From Eubacteriales bacterium (GTDB lineage Bacteria > Bacillota > Clostridia > Lachnospirales > Lachnospiraceae), in NCBI GenBank assembly GCA_030531555.1, contig JAUNNI010000012.1, forward strand, positions 1-54,960: DNA of 54,960 nucleotides, given 5' to 3'. The position numbers and the translations under genes are program-made. The notes under the pieces were generated by a model that saw only the letters and a list, made by a program, of their open reading frames with translations, was not told the DNA's origin and did not search any database. This document shows positions 25,999 through 36,598 of the stretch, piece after piece. Within the stretch, counting starts at the first letter, position 1. Each line of letters opens with the position of its first letter.

Positions 25999-27132
25999 TT
26001 ACTCTTCCGGTGTTAAAAATCCTTCTAACGTGGATTTTTTAAACTCTTTAAAACGATGTTCTTCAATGGCTAATCGGATATCTGTCATCAAATGATTATA
26101 GAAATACAGATTATGAAGAACACATAAACGCATGCCGAGCATCTCTTTTGCCTTCAAAAGGTGTCTGATGTATGCTCTGCTGTAAGAACGACATGCCGGA
26201 CACTGACATCCTTCCTCGATTGGACGATGGTCTAACTCATGCTTTTTATTGAATAAATTAATCTTTCCATGATGAGTATAAACGTGTCCATGTCTTCCGT
26301 TGCGGGTTGGATAAACACAGTCAAAGAAATCAACTCCACGATCTACCGCCTCAAGAATGTTAGCTGGTGTGCCTACTCCCATCAGATAGGTTGGCTTATC
26401 CTCTGGAAGATAAGGAACGGTAGCATCCAAGATACGATACATTTCCTCGTGGGATTCACCTACAGCAAGACCTCCAATGGCATAACCATCTAAGTCCATC
26501 TCACGAATTCTCTTCGCATGCTCAATACGAATATCCTCAAAAATACCACCCTGATTGATACCAAAAAGCATCTGATGTGGGTTTACCGTATCTGGTTTTG
26601 CATTAAGCTCTGCCATCTTCACCTTACAACGTTCTAACCAGCGTGTTGTACGATCCACTGAATTCTGAATATATTGTTTATCCAGCTTACTGGATGGACA
26701 TTCATCAAAAGCCATGGCGATGGTTGATCCAAGGTTAGACTGTATCTCCATACTCTCTTCCGGTCCCATAAAAATATGATGTCCATCAATGTGAGATTGG
26801 AAATAAACACCCTCTTCCTTAATCTTGCGAAGTCCTGCAAGAGAGAAGACCTGAAACCCGCCGGAATCTGTAAGAATTGGTCGATCCCAATTCATAAACT
26901 TGTGAAGTCCGCCATATTCCTTGATCAGTTTATCCCCGGTACGAACGTGAAGATGATAAGTGTTAGATAACTCCACCTGAGTATCAATCCCTTTCAGATC
27001 GTCTGTACTGACTGCGCCCTTGATGGCTCCAACCGTACCTACATTCATAAATACCGGAGTCTCAATGGTTCCATGTACCGTCTCAAAACGTCCTCTTTTT
27101 GCTTTTCCATCCTTTGTAATTAATGTATACAT
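25999..27132 (-). CDS. tgt: tRNA-guanine transglycosylase
   Basis: This 377-residue enzyme exchanges guanine 34 of GUN-anticodon tRNAs for a queuine precursor. The active-site segment LTDSGGFQVFSLAGLRKI is near residue 90. DCVYPTRNGRHG, with the nucleophile aspartate, is near 272. The zinc site is CQCPACRSYSRAYIRHLL near 315 with the later histidine in LHNLYFYNHL. Length and motifs are normal. It begins behind AAGGAG and leads the yajC transcript. No queuosine biosynthesis genes are present in the window. Confidence 0.96.
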   Translation of the reverse strand: MYTLITKDGKAKRGRFETVHGTIETPVFMNVGTVGAIKGAVSTDDLKGIDTQVELSNTYHLHVRTGDKLIKEYGGLHKFMNWDRPILTDSGGFQVFSLAGLRKIKEEGVYFQSHIDGHHIFMGPEESMEIQSNLGSTIAMAFDECPSSKLDKQYIQNSVDRTTRWLERCKVKMAELNAKPDTVNPHQMLFGINQGGIFEDIRIEHAKRIREMDLDGYAIGGLAVGESHEEMYRILDATVPYLPEDKPTYLMGVGTPANILEAVDRGVDFFDCVYPTRNGRHGHVYTHHGKINLFNKKHELDHRPIEEGCQCPACRSYSRAYIRHLLKAKEMLGMRLCVLHNLYFYNHLMTDIRLAIEEHRFKEFKKSTLEGFLTPEE

Positions 27133-27193
27133 ACAAACTCCTTACTTTTCACATACGTATTCTATCATAGCATAAAGAAAAGGAATGTACAAC

Positions 27194-28297
27194 TTATTTT
27201 TCTTTATAAAATTCCTTGATTCGGTCTAAGCGACTGGTCATATTGACAAGAAGTCGGTCAAGGAGAATACAGCTTGCCATCGTTTCTACAACTACAACAG
27301 CACGTGGCACAATAATCGGATCATGTCGGCCATGAATTGCGATCTCTGTCTCATTGCCATCACGATCCACTGTATTTTGTGGGCTGGCGATGGATGGAGT
27401 TGGTTTGAAAGCTGCACGGAATACGATATCAGAGCCATCGCTCATTCCACCTAAAATTCCACCGGAATGATTCGTTTTTTTGGCAGTTTTTCCATCCTTA
27501 TTGCAGAAGGCATCATTGTTGCTGGATCCTAAAGAGTTAGCCACGCCGAATCCATCCCCAATCTCAAAACCTTTTACTGCTCCAATGGAAAGGATTCCCT
27601 GTCCCAACAAAGCACTCAGCTTATCAAAAACCGGCTCACCAATGCCGGCTGGCATACCAGAAATCACACATTCTACCACACCACCGGCAGAATCCTGTTT
27701 TTCCATACATTCCTCCAGAAAACGTTCTGCTTCTTTGGCAGCAACAACATCTGGCATATATAATTTATTATTATCTCTTTCTTCTTTTGAAAAACGTTCT
27801 TCTGCCACAGAAACCGGTCCGATGGATTTGGCGTAAGCATAAACAGAAATGCCCATCTCCTCCAAAATCTTGGCTGCAATGGCACCTGCCGCTACACGGG
27901 CAATGGTTTCACGACCAGAAGATCTTCCACCTCCTCGATAGTCACGAAAACCGTATTTGCTATCAAAGGTAAAATCCGCGTGACCTGGGCGATAAATATC
28001 TTTGATTGCCGAATAATCTCTGGATTTTTGATCTTTATTAAAAACAACCATGGAGATCGGAGTTCCTGTTGTTTTTCCTTCGAAAACACCAGAAAGTATC
28101 TCCACTTCATCTCCTTCATTACGTTTTGTTGTAAATTTGGACTGTCCTGGTTTTCTGCGATTTAAATATTTCTGAATATCCTCCTCACAAAGTGCAAGAC
28201 CTGCCGGACAGCCGTCCACAACGACTCCCACTCCTTTCCCGTGGGTTTCCCCCCAGGTGGTAATGCGGAAAATCGTTCCCATTGTTGAACCTGCCAT
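27194..28297 (-). CDS. aroC: Chorismate synthase
   Basis: This 367-residue enzyme makes chorismate from EPSP, using reduced FMN. Signatures are GTIFRITTWGETHGKGVG at the start, GHADFTFDSKYGFRDYRGGG near 110, and the C-terminal HGRHDPIIVPRAVVVVE. The ATG at 28297 is chosen because GAAAGGAAGGAG lies 9 nt before it; the ATG nine codons upstream has that site inside its own reading frame. It is followed by tgt. In this window it is the only shikimate pathway gene. Confidence 0.95.
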   Translation of the reverse strand: MAGSTMGTIFRITTWGETHGKGVGVVVDGCPAGLALCEEDIQKYLNRRKPGQSKFTTKRNEGDEVEILSGVFEGKTTGTPISMVVFNKDQKSRDYSAIKDIYRPGHADFTFDSKYGFRDYRGGGRSSGRETIARVAAGAIAAKILEEMGISVYAYAKSIGPVSVAEERFSKEERDNNKLYMPDVVAAKEAERFLEECMEKQDSAGGVVECVISGMPAGIGEPVFDKLSALLGQGILSIGAVKGFEIGDGFGVANSLGSSNNDAFCNKDGKTAKKTNHSGGILGGMSDGSDIVFRAAFKPTPSIASPQNTVDRDGNETEIAIHGRHDPIIVPRAVVVVETMASCILLDRLLVNMTSRLDRIKEFYKEK

Positions 28298-28401
28298 TTT
28301 GTCTGACTCCTTCCTTTCTCCCATTTCACCAAAATTCCTTTGAATGGAATTCCTATTTTATCCCATTGATTCCAATCCTTTTGTATTGGAAAATATATTG
28401 T

Positions 28402-29148
28402 TTAATCTTCTTCCAAAAGATAAGACAAAATGGATAATGTGGTAAGTCCTGCTGTTTCGGTTCGAAGAATTCGATGACCTAAAGTGATCACATGTCCTCC
28501 GATTTCTTTTACCATCTCCACTTCTTTGTCTTCAAATCCACCTTCCGGCCCAATAAAAATACCGATGGAGGCCTGTCCCTTCATGCTCTCCATCACCTCT
28601 CTGGTGTGGGACATTCCTCTGGCATCTTCATAAGGAATCAGGACAGAAGAACAATCCTTCGCATCTTCAATGGCCATGGCATAAGTCATGATGGATGTAA
28701 CCTGCGGAATTCGATTTCGTTTGGATTGTTTTGCTGCACTTTCCGCAATGAGATTCCAGCGATCTACTTTCTTTTTCGCTCTTTTTTCATCCAGCTTTAC
28801 CACAGAACGTTTTGTGGCTACCGGCACAATACGGGAAGCACCAATCTCCACCGCCTTTTGTATGATAAGCTCCATCTTATCTCCCTTTGGAAGGCCCTGA
28901 TAAAGAGTGATTTCACAGGGAAGCTCTCTGCTCTCCCCATCAATATCTTCAATCTGGGCAAATATCTCCTCAGAATCTAAGGAAATGATGGAACAGGTAT
29001 ATTCTTTTTCCTTCGCCTCACAACACAGGCGAATCTTTTCTCCTGGTTTCATGCGAAGAACATTCTTAATATGATTTACACTTTGAGGATTCTTGATATG
29101 AATTCCATCCTCCATAATTTCATCTGCATCAATGAAAAACTGAAACAT
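28402..29148 (-). CDS. rsmE: 16S rRNA m3U1498 methyltransferase
   Basis: This 248-residue SPOUT-fold methyltransferase modifies U1498 of 16S rRNA. It has the N-terminal PUA-like region (HIKNVLRMKPGEKIRLCC). The C-terminal knot is visible in GIFIGPEGGFEDKEVEM and LGHRILRTETAGLTTLSIL. The gene lies 12 bp downstream of prmA, the widespread prmA-rsmE pair, and both follow the dnaJ operon. Length is normal. Confidence 0.95.
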   Translation of the reverse strand: MFQFFIDADEIMEDGIHIKNPQSVNHIKNVLRMKPGEKIRLCCEAKEKEYTCSIISLDSEEIFAQIEDIDGESRELPCEITLYQGLPKGDKMELIIQKAVEIGASRIVPVATKRSVVKLDEKRAKKKVDRWNLIAESAAKQSKRNRIPQVTSIMTYAMAIEDAKDCSSVLIPYEDARGMSHTREVMESMKGQASIGIFIGPEGGFEDKEVEMVKEIGGHVITLGHRILRTETAGLTTLSILSYLLEED

Positions 29149-29160
29149 ATTTTCTCCTGC

Positions 29161-30132
29161 CTATTTGCCTGGTTTTGCCACGATGGAAACCCAGTCCTTC
29201 ATATGATTAATCTCAAGAATCTCGAATCCATTTGCCAGCATCGCTTCCTTCACAGGTTCTTCCATGGTGTTGATGATACCGGAAGTAATGAAAATTCCAT
29301 CTTCTTTTAATAACGGAGTTACGATGCCGGAAAGTGGGATGATGACATCTGCTAAGATATTAGCAACAACCACTTCATAGCGTTTTCCATTATTCATTTC
29401 ATAAAACGCTTTCGCTTCCTCTTCATCTAAGATATTCACCTGATGAACACTGGCCATTTCTTTCGTAACGCCATTGATTTCAAAGTTTTCTTCCGTTGCA
29501 CGGATGGCATTTGGATCAATATCTGTTGCTAAAGCCTTTTTTGCACCTAATTTTAATCCGATGATAGAAAGGATACCGCTACCTGTTCCTACATCGAGGA
29601 TTTCTGTATCTTCTTTTACATATTTTTTAAGACCAGAGATACAAAGCTTGGTTGTTTCATGGGATCCACTGCCAAAAGCTGTTCCCGGGTCGATCTCAAT
29701 AATAATATCATCCTCTTTACGGTCTTCTAACGTTTCCCAGGTTGGTTTGATTACAATATTGTCATCTAAACGGAATGGCTTGAAGAATACTTTCCAGTTG
29801 TTGATCCAGTCTTCCTCTTCGGTTTCTCCGAGAGTGATTTTTCCGCTTCCCATTGGAAGGAAGGCAGAAAGTTCTACGATTTTTGCCTGAATTTTGGAGA
29901 TAACAACCTGAAGGTCATCTGCCTCATCCACATAACAGCTGATCTTTGCAGTACCATCATCTGGAGCGATTTCATCTGGAAGAAGATCCACATACATGAT
30001 CTTTCTTTCTTCTTCTGTCAGTGGAACATGGTCTTCTACTTCCACTCCTTCAATTCCCATTTCCTGAAGCTCATAGCTTAACATATCCTCTGCTTCTGTT
30101 GTGGTTTCAATTGTGATTTTATTCCATTTCAT
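29161..30132 (-). CDS. prmA: Ribosomal protein L11 methyltransferase
   Basis: This 323-residue SAM-dependent enzyme trimethylates ribosomal protein L11. Motif I is EILDVGTGSGILSI near residue 178, followed by the acidic ATDIDPNAI, the post-I motif VVANILADVIIPL, and an N-terminal substrate-recognition domain. The preceding IDPGTAFGSGSHETTKLC is also diagnostic. It has its own promoter after the dnaJ terminator and an AAAGGAG site. Confidence 0.95.
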   Translation of the reverse strand: MKWNKITIETTTEAEDMLSYELQEMGIEGVEVEDHVPLTEEERKIMYVDLLPDEIAPDDGTAKISCYVDEADDLQVVISKIQAKIVELSAFLPMGSGKITLGETEEEDWINNWKVFFKPFRLDDNIVIKPTWETLEDRKEDDIIIEIDPGTAFGSGSHETTKLCISGLKKYVKEDTEILDVGTGSGILSIIGLKLGAKKALATDIDPNAIRATEENFEINGVTKEMASVHQVNILDEEEAKAFYEMNNGKRYEVVVANILADVIIPLSGIVTPLLKEDGIFITSGIINTMEEPVKEAMLANGFEILEINHMKDWVSIVAKPGK

Positions 30133-30180
30133 AATAAAAAACTCCTTTATATTTAAAAAACAGACTTTCCCTTATACTGA

Positions 30181-30209
30181 AATGTAATTTTAACATAATA
30201 GCCTGTCAA
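30181..30209 (-). promoter_or_regulatory. Promoter of prmA-rsmE
   Basis: On the minus strand a perfect TTGACA (30204-30209), 17 bp, TACATT (30181-30186), about 45 bp upstream of the prmA ATG. Confidence 0.6.
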
Positions 30210-30235
30210 AATCAAAGTAAAATGTGAAAAAGGAC

Positions 30236-30270
30236 AAAAAAGGAAGGCTGACTCCTCATGGAATCAGCCT
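30236..30270 (-). terminator. Terminator of the heat-shock operon after dnaJ
   Basis: AGGCTGACTCC (30245-30255) pairs with GGAATCAGCCT (30260-30270) with one mismatch. A minus-strand U-run follows (30236-30241). Confidence 0.85.
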
Positions 30271-30298
30271 ATTTCTTTAAAGAAAAGCTTTCGATTGC

Positions 30299-31474
30299 TT
30301 ATTTTTTCTTCTTGCCACCGAAGAATCCCTTTTTCTCACCTTTGTCCTCTTCATTGTGCTGAGCAGGGGCATCTGCAGAAACCTCACCCATGGCTTCCTG
30401 GAATTTACGAAGCGCTTCTTTTTGTGCTGCATTCAATTTTTCCGGAACCTGAACAACAAAAGTAACAAAATGATTTCCGCGTAAGCTACGATTTCTAAGA
30501 CTAGGAACCCCTTTATTTTTAAGACGGATTCTTGTATCTGTCTGTGTGCCTGGTTTTAAGGTGTATTCGTAAGGGCCATCCACCGTATCGATGGTGATGG
30601 TTGCACCAAGAGCAGCCTGTGTGAAGCTGATTGGCTCTGTGGAGAAGATATCGTATTCCTGTCTCTGGAACTTAGGATGTCTGGATACCTGTACATTTAC
30701 AAGAAGATCGCCTCTTGCTCCACCATTGATTCCCGGTTCCCCTTTTTCACGGATACGTACACTCTGACCGTTGTCAATACCTGCAGGAATTGGCACTTTG
30801 ATCTTTTTGCGAACCTTGATAAAACCGCTGCCGGTACAATCCGTACATTTCTGGCGAATCACCTGACCGGAACCATTACATTCCGGACACTGCTGTACGT
30901 TACGTACCATACCAAACATGGACTGCTGTGTATATACTACCTGGCCGGAACCGTTACATTTGCTACATGTCTCTGGACTTGTACCAGGTTTTGCACCACT
31001 TCCGCCACAGGTTTTACATTCTTCTTTTAATGCAATTTCTAATTCTTTATCTACACCACGAATGGCATCATCAAATGTAATTCTTACTGACGCACGAAGG
31101 TTTGCCCCCTGACGAGGACCATTTCTTCTGGCACCGCCTCCGCGGCCACCGCCGAAGAAATCACCGAAAAAGTCGCCGAAGATGTCACCCATATCTCCGC
31201 CGCCAAAATCGAAACCACCGAAGCCACCTGCTCCGCCACCGCCCTGTTCAAAGGCAGCATGACCAAACTGATCATAACGACTTTTCTTTTCAGGATCGCT
31301 TAAAACTTCGTATGCTTCCGCAGCTTCTTTGAATTTTTCTTCTGCCTCTTTATCTCCAGGATTCATATCCGGATGATATTTTTTTGCAACCTTACGGTAT
31401 GCTTTTTTAATCTCGGCCTCGGATGCCCCTTTGCTGACACCAAGGACCTCGTAATAATCTCTTTTATCCGCCAT
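30299..31474 (-). CDS. dnaJ: Chaperone DnaJ (Hsp40)
   Basis: This 391-residue co-chaperone has a J domain with HPD (KYHPDMNPG, about residue 33), a Gly/Phe-rich linker, and four zinc repeats near 145-205 ([32 protein letters not shown]). The substrate-binding C-terminal domains follow, then a lysine-rich tail. The ATG at 31474 is chosen because GGAGG lies 5 nt before it; the upstream ATG four codons earlier overlaps that site. It stimulates the DnaK ATPase and delivers unfolded proteins. It is the last gene of the hrcA operon. Confidence 0.97.
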   Translation of the reverse strand: MADKRDYYEVLGVSKGASEAEIKKAYRKVAKKYHPDMNPGDKEAEEKFKEAAEAYEVLSDPEKKSRYDQFGHAAFEQGGGGAGGFGGFDFGGGDMGDIFGDFFGDFFGGGRGGGARRNGPRQGANLRASVRITFDDAIRGVDKELEIALKEECKTCGGSGAKPGTSPETCSKCNGSGQVVYTQQSMFGMVRNVQQCPECNGSGQVIRQKCTDCTGSGFIKVRKKIKVPIPAGIDNGQSVRIREKGEPGINGGARGDLLVNVQVSRHPKFQRQEYDIFSTEPISFTQAALGATITIDTVDGPYEYTLKPGTQTDTRIRLKNKGVPSLRNRSLRGNHFVTFVVQVPEKLNAAQKEALRKFQEAMGEVSADAPAQHNEEDKGEKKGFFGGKKKK

Positions 31475-31506
31475 TTTGTCCTCCAACTAAGCGTATTCGT
31501 ATAACC

Positions 31507-31554
31507 CATGAAAGAGGGGACAGGGGAAAAATCCTGTCTCCTCTTCGATTCATG
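31507..31554 (-). other. Long hairpin between dnaK and dnaJ without a U-run
   Basis: CATGAAAGAGGGGACAGG (31507-31524) pairs with CCTGTCTCCTCTT and CATG (31533-31554), with a small bulge. No T-run follows on the minus strand, so it is more likely a partial terminator, RNase cleavage site or stabiliser than a full stop. It may set dnaK above dnaJ in expression. Confidence 0.6.
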
Positions 31555-31566
31555 AAATTATTCTAA

Positions 31567-33429
<1,863 letters not shown>

Positions 33430-33474
33430 CTATATTAAACATTCTATAAATTACTATTGGGAATGGTTCTAAGA

Positions 33475-34128
33475 CTAATTTACAACTTTTACCATTGCGT
33501 GTCTTAAAACACTGTCTTTGTACATATATCCTTTTTGGAATTCATCAGAAACAAGGTTCTCACCCTGTTCAGGATCTTCCGCATGCATCACTGCATTGTG
33601 GAAATCCGGATTGAATTCCTTGCCTTTCGCATCCATTGGTGTCACACCAAGTTCTGTGAAAGTTGTCATTAACTGTTCATAAATCTTTACGATTCCCTGA
33701 GCAAATGCACCTTCTTTTTCTTCTTCTGTGAGGGTATCAATTCCTCGTTCAAAGTTATCAATAACTGGAAGAAGTTTTCCAAGTACATCTTTTGCACCCA
33801 TATCGTATCTTAAGCTCTGCTCTTTTGCGTTACGTTTTCTGGCATTTTCAAACTCTGCCATCAGACGCTGATAACGATCGGTAAGCTCTGCAACCTTTGC
33901 TTCGCTTTTTTCAAGAGCAATTTCTAAAGTCTTTGTTGATTTTTTCTTTTTCTTTGCTTTCTTATCTTTGGCAGCTTCTTCCGCATCTGCTTCTAAAGCT
34001 TCCTCTGTTTCTTCTACAGCTACTTCTTCGGAAGCAATCTCTTCCACAGCTTCTTCGGAAACTGCTTCTGCTGCTTCTGCTGTTTCTTCTACGATACTTT
34101 CGTCGAATTCTTTTTTATTCTCTTCCAC
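33475..34128 (-). CDS. grpE: Nucleotide exchange factor GrpE
   Basis: This 217-residue protein has an unusually long acidic, low-complexity N-terminus (about 65 residues of Glu, Ala and Val) and a lysine patch (KKAKKKKKSTK). The long coiled coil and GrpE core follow, with RLMAEFENARKRNAKE and the C-terminal VLRHAMVKVVN. It drives ADP release from DnaK. It lies 16 bp after hrcA and ahead of dnaK. Confidence 0.95.
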   Translation of the reverse strand: MEENKKEFDESIVEETAEAAEAVSEEAVEEIASEEVAVEETEEALEADAEEAAKDKKAKKKKKSTKTLEIALEKSEAKVAELTDRYQRLMAEFENARKRNAKEQSLRYDMGAKDVLGKLLPVIDNFERGIDTLTEEEKEGAFAQGIVKIYEQLMTTFTELGVTPMDAKGKEFNPDFHNAVMHAEDPEQGENLVSDEFQKGYMYKDSVLRHAMVKVVN

Positions 34129-34143
34129 TTAAGTACCACCTTT

Positions 34144-35196
34144 CTATGATTTATTCTTAAAAATCTCATCCAAATCTGCCGTGAGATTCTTCAGAGTGTT
34201 CACTACTTTTCGATAGTCCATACGTTTCGGACCAATGATACCTACCGTACCGGTACCACCTTCTTCCAGCTCATAGGTTGCCGTTACAATACTGCAATCT
34301 TTTAATGACTGAATTGGTGTCTCATTGCCGATATAGACCTGTATTCCATGCTTCGATTCCTGAGAAACGGTATCATCCACAAGCTTTACAAGAGCTTTCT
34401 TTTCTACCAGGGTATCAAGAAGTGCAGAGGTCTGTCCCGGACTCATCAGTTCCGGATATTTTAACATGTTCGTTGCACCACTTGTGTAGATTTCCATGTC
34501 ATCGGCTTCATGGATGGCTTCCACGATTCCGTTAAAGACACTCTCTAAAATGCCTGCATGCATTCCTGCCTGCACTTTCATGGTGTGAACCAATTCCAAT
34601 GTGATCTCATTGAGAGTCAGACCCTGTAAAAATGAGTTGAGTAAAATATTAAGCTTAAGAATCTCATCATTGGAAAGTGGATCTTCAATATTCATAAGAA
34701 GGTTCTTCACCGTCTCATTACCGACAACGATAACCGCCAGCAATCTGCGGGAATCCACCATGGAAAGCTGGATAAACTTCAATTTGGATTCTCTGATATG
34801 AGGCGTGGTAACCAATGTTGCATAATTTGTGTTGGTCGCAAGTGCTTCCGCCACATTGCGTAGCATTTCTTCCATGCGATCCATCTTCTGAATCATCTTG
34901 CTGCGCTCCGCTGCAATCTCTTCCTCCATCTCACGAATCTCTAGCTCTTTTTCCTCCATCAGACGATCTACATAATATCGATAGCCCAAATCGGAAGGAA
35001 TTCGTCCTGCTGATGTATGAGGCTGCAAGATATATCCCAGTTCCTCAAGATCAGCCATCTCATTACGAATGGTTGCAGAGCTAAGATGCAAATCCGAATC
35101 TTTCGCGATGGTTCTACTACCAACCGGCTCACCAGTTTCTAAATAGGTAGATATAATCGTTTTTAAAATCTTCATCTTACGATCATCTAAACTCAT
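34144..35196 (-). CDS. hrcA: Heat-inducible transcription repressor HrcA
   Basis: This 350-residue repressor binds the CIRCE element and shuts off class I heat-shock genes. The N-terminal winged helix is seen in MSLDDRKMKILKTII, SRTIAKDSDLHLSSATIRNE and PHTSAGRIPSDLGYRYYVD. The C-terminus has the GIIGPKRMDYRKVVNTLK segment. The start at 35196 is preferred because it matches the family N-terminus and lies 12 nt after AGGAGG; starts further upstream add residues that include that site. Its operon starts at the CIRCE promoter, so it controls itself. Confidence 0.95.
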   Translation of the reverse strand: MSLDDRKMKILKTIISTYLETGEPVGSRTIAKDSDLHLSSATIRNEMADLEELGYILQPHTSAGRIPSDLGYRYYVDRLMEEKELEIREMEEEIAAERSKMIQKMDRMEEMLRNVAEALATNTNYATLVTTPHIRESKLKFIQLSMVDSRRLLAVIVVGNETVKNLLMNIEDPLSNDEILKLNILLNSFLQGLTLNEITLELVHTMKVQAGMHAGILESVFNGIVEAIHEADDMEIYTSGATNMLKYPELMSPGQTSALLDTLVEKKALVKLVDDTVSQESKHGIQVYIGNETPIQSLKDCSIVTATYELEEGGTGTVGIIGPKRMDYRKVVNTLKNLTADLDEIFKNKS

Positions 35197-35255
35197 GAAA
35201 CAAACCATCCTCCTTTTCATTTCAGATGCTGTTCGCATCTTTTCTTTTTTGATTA

Positions 35256-35282
35256 TTAGCACTCATTTCAACCGAGTGCTAA
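35256..35282. promoter_or_regulatory. CIRCE operator (HrcA binding site)
   Basis: A perfect TTAGCACTC, 9-bp spacer, GAGTGCTAA inverted repeat lies just downstream of the promoter and about 60 bp upstream of the hrcA start. This is the canonical HrcA site. Confidence 0.98.
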
Positions 35283-35293
35283 CATCTATAGAT

Positions 35294-35322
35294 AAACTAT
35301 CACCAACATCTTATAATGTCAA
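35294..35322 (-). promoter_or_regulatory. Promoter of the hrcA-grpE-dnaK-dnaJ operon
   Basis: On the minus strand a perfect TTGACA (35317-35322), 17 bp, TAGTTT (35294-35299) with an upstream TG (TGATAGTTT). CIRCE begins about 11 bp after the -10, where HrcA binding would block initiation. Confidence 0.65.
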
Positions 35323-35344
35323 GCATTAATTTGATTTTGTTTTT

Positions 35345-36472
35345 TTATTTTATTAAAAATTCGCAGAAAATATGATTGCTCACGTCAATCCCCGCATCGG
35401 TCAGATATAATCGATCTTCCTTCTCTTCTAAGAGCTTTATCTTTTTATATCTGTCAATGACTTTCCCAAAGATTTCTTCCATGGACACGCCATATTTCTG
35501 AGAAAATCCAGAGATTGATACACCGGATCTTTTGCGGAGTCCCAAGAACATGTACTCTTCCATTTTCTCTTCCAGGCTAAGTTTCTGGAAATCCTCCCTT
35601 TCTTCCGGTGGGATAAAAGGTTTCTTTATATAAGTAGAAAGGTCTCTCTCGTTGGAGAATCTACATCCTCTCCAATAGGACGAAGCTCCGAGACCCACTC
35701 CAAGATAAGGTACATCATCCCAATATCCAAGATTATGAATACATTCTTTCCCTTCCTTCGAATAATTGGAAATCTCATAACGATGATATCCTTTTTGCAT
35801 AAGAAGTTCCTGGGTCATCTCATACATTGTTCTCTCACTGTCTTCATCTGGAAGCTGTGCAATCAGATTGTCATCTTCATAAAATGGAGTTCCCTCCTCC
35901 AGAATCAGACTGTAAGAGGAAATGTGCTCCGGCTCAAAAGCAAGAACGGTTTCTAATGTTTTTTTATAAGAAGAAATCGTCTGGCCCGGCAGAGCGCTCA
36001 TGATATCAATATTAACATTTTGAAACCCAGCTTCTCTGGCCCATTGATAATTTTCTTTGAATTGATCAAAATTATGAATTCTCCCCAACATTTTCAGGCA
36101 ATCATCCTCGGTGCTTTGTAAACCGATACTCAATCGGTTGATGCCCATGTCATGATAGGCTTTTAATTTTTCTTCATTTAAAGTACCAGGATTCGCCTCC
36201 ATGGAGATCTCAATCTGCTCCTCCATCTGGAAATTTTCACGAACGCATGACAGAATACGCCTCATTTGGCCAATTGTCAAGATACTGGGAGTCCCTCCTC
36301 CGATAAAAATGGATCGAAGCTTCTGGTCCAACGCCATTTTTCCACTTTCGATGATTTCCTGACAGAGTGCTTCTACATAAGCTTCTCTCTCCTCTTCACA
36401 AGATGGAAAAGAGAGAAAATCGCAATAATTACATTTTCGGATACAAAAAGGAATGTGTACATATAATTCCAT
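35345..36472 (-). CDS. hemW: HemW-type radical SAM heme chaperone
   Basis: This 375-residue radical SAM protein is of the HemN-like family. It shows VHIPFCIRKCNYCDF at the N-terminus with the CxxxCxxC cluster, FIGGGTPSIL near residue 65, and ANPGTLNEEKL. The C-terminal HemW-like region contains GVGLGASSYW. It lacks the N-terminal extension and extra segments of true coproporphyrinogen dehydrogenase HemN, so heme trafficking is the better call. The ATG at 36472 is set by AGGAGA 6 nt before it, not the codon six residues upstream. It follows lepA, the usual lepA-hemW-hrcA order. Confidence 0.92.
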   Translation of the reverse strand: MELYVHIPFCIRKCNYCDFLSFPSCEEEREAYVEALCQEIIESGKMALDQKLRSIFIGGGTPSILTIGQMRRILSCVRENFQMEEQIEISMEANPGTLNEEKLKAYHDMGINRLSIGLQSTEDDCLKMLGRIHNFDQFKENYQWAREAGFQNVNIDIMSALPGQTISSYKKTLETVLAFEPEHISSYSLILEEGTPFYEDDNLIAQLPDEDSERTMYEMTQELLMQKGYHRYEISNYSKEGKECIHNLGYWDDVPYLGVGLGASSYWRGCRFSNERDLSTYIKKPFIPPEEREDFQKLSLEEKMEEYMFLGLRKRSGVSISGFSQKYGVSMEEIFGKVIDRYKKIKLLEEKEDRLYLTDAGIDVSNHIFCEFLIK

Positions 36473-36496
36473 GATTCTTCTCCTATGCAAAATAAG

Positions 36497-36533
36497 AGGG
36501 GTTGTTGCTTTTCACGCCATTGCAACAGCCCCT
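36497..36533 (-). terminator. Hairpin between lepA and hemW
   Basis: AGGGGTTGTTGC (36497-36508) pairs with GCAACAGCCCCT (36522-36533) with one mismatch. The tail on the minus strand is only moderately T-rich. It likely lets some transcripts pass into hemW. Confidence 0.65.
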
Positions 36534-36598
36534 TTTCTCTTATAAATACTTTACTATTATTTCATCATTCCTGATATTTCAATATTTCATCATCCTGA

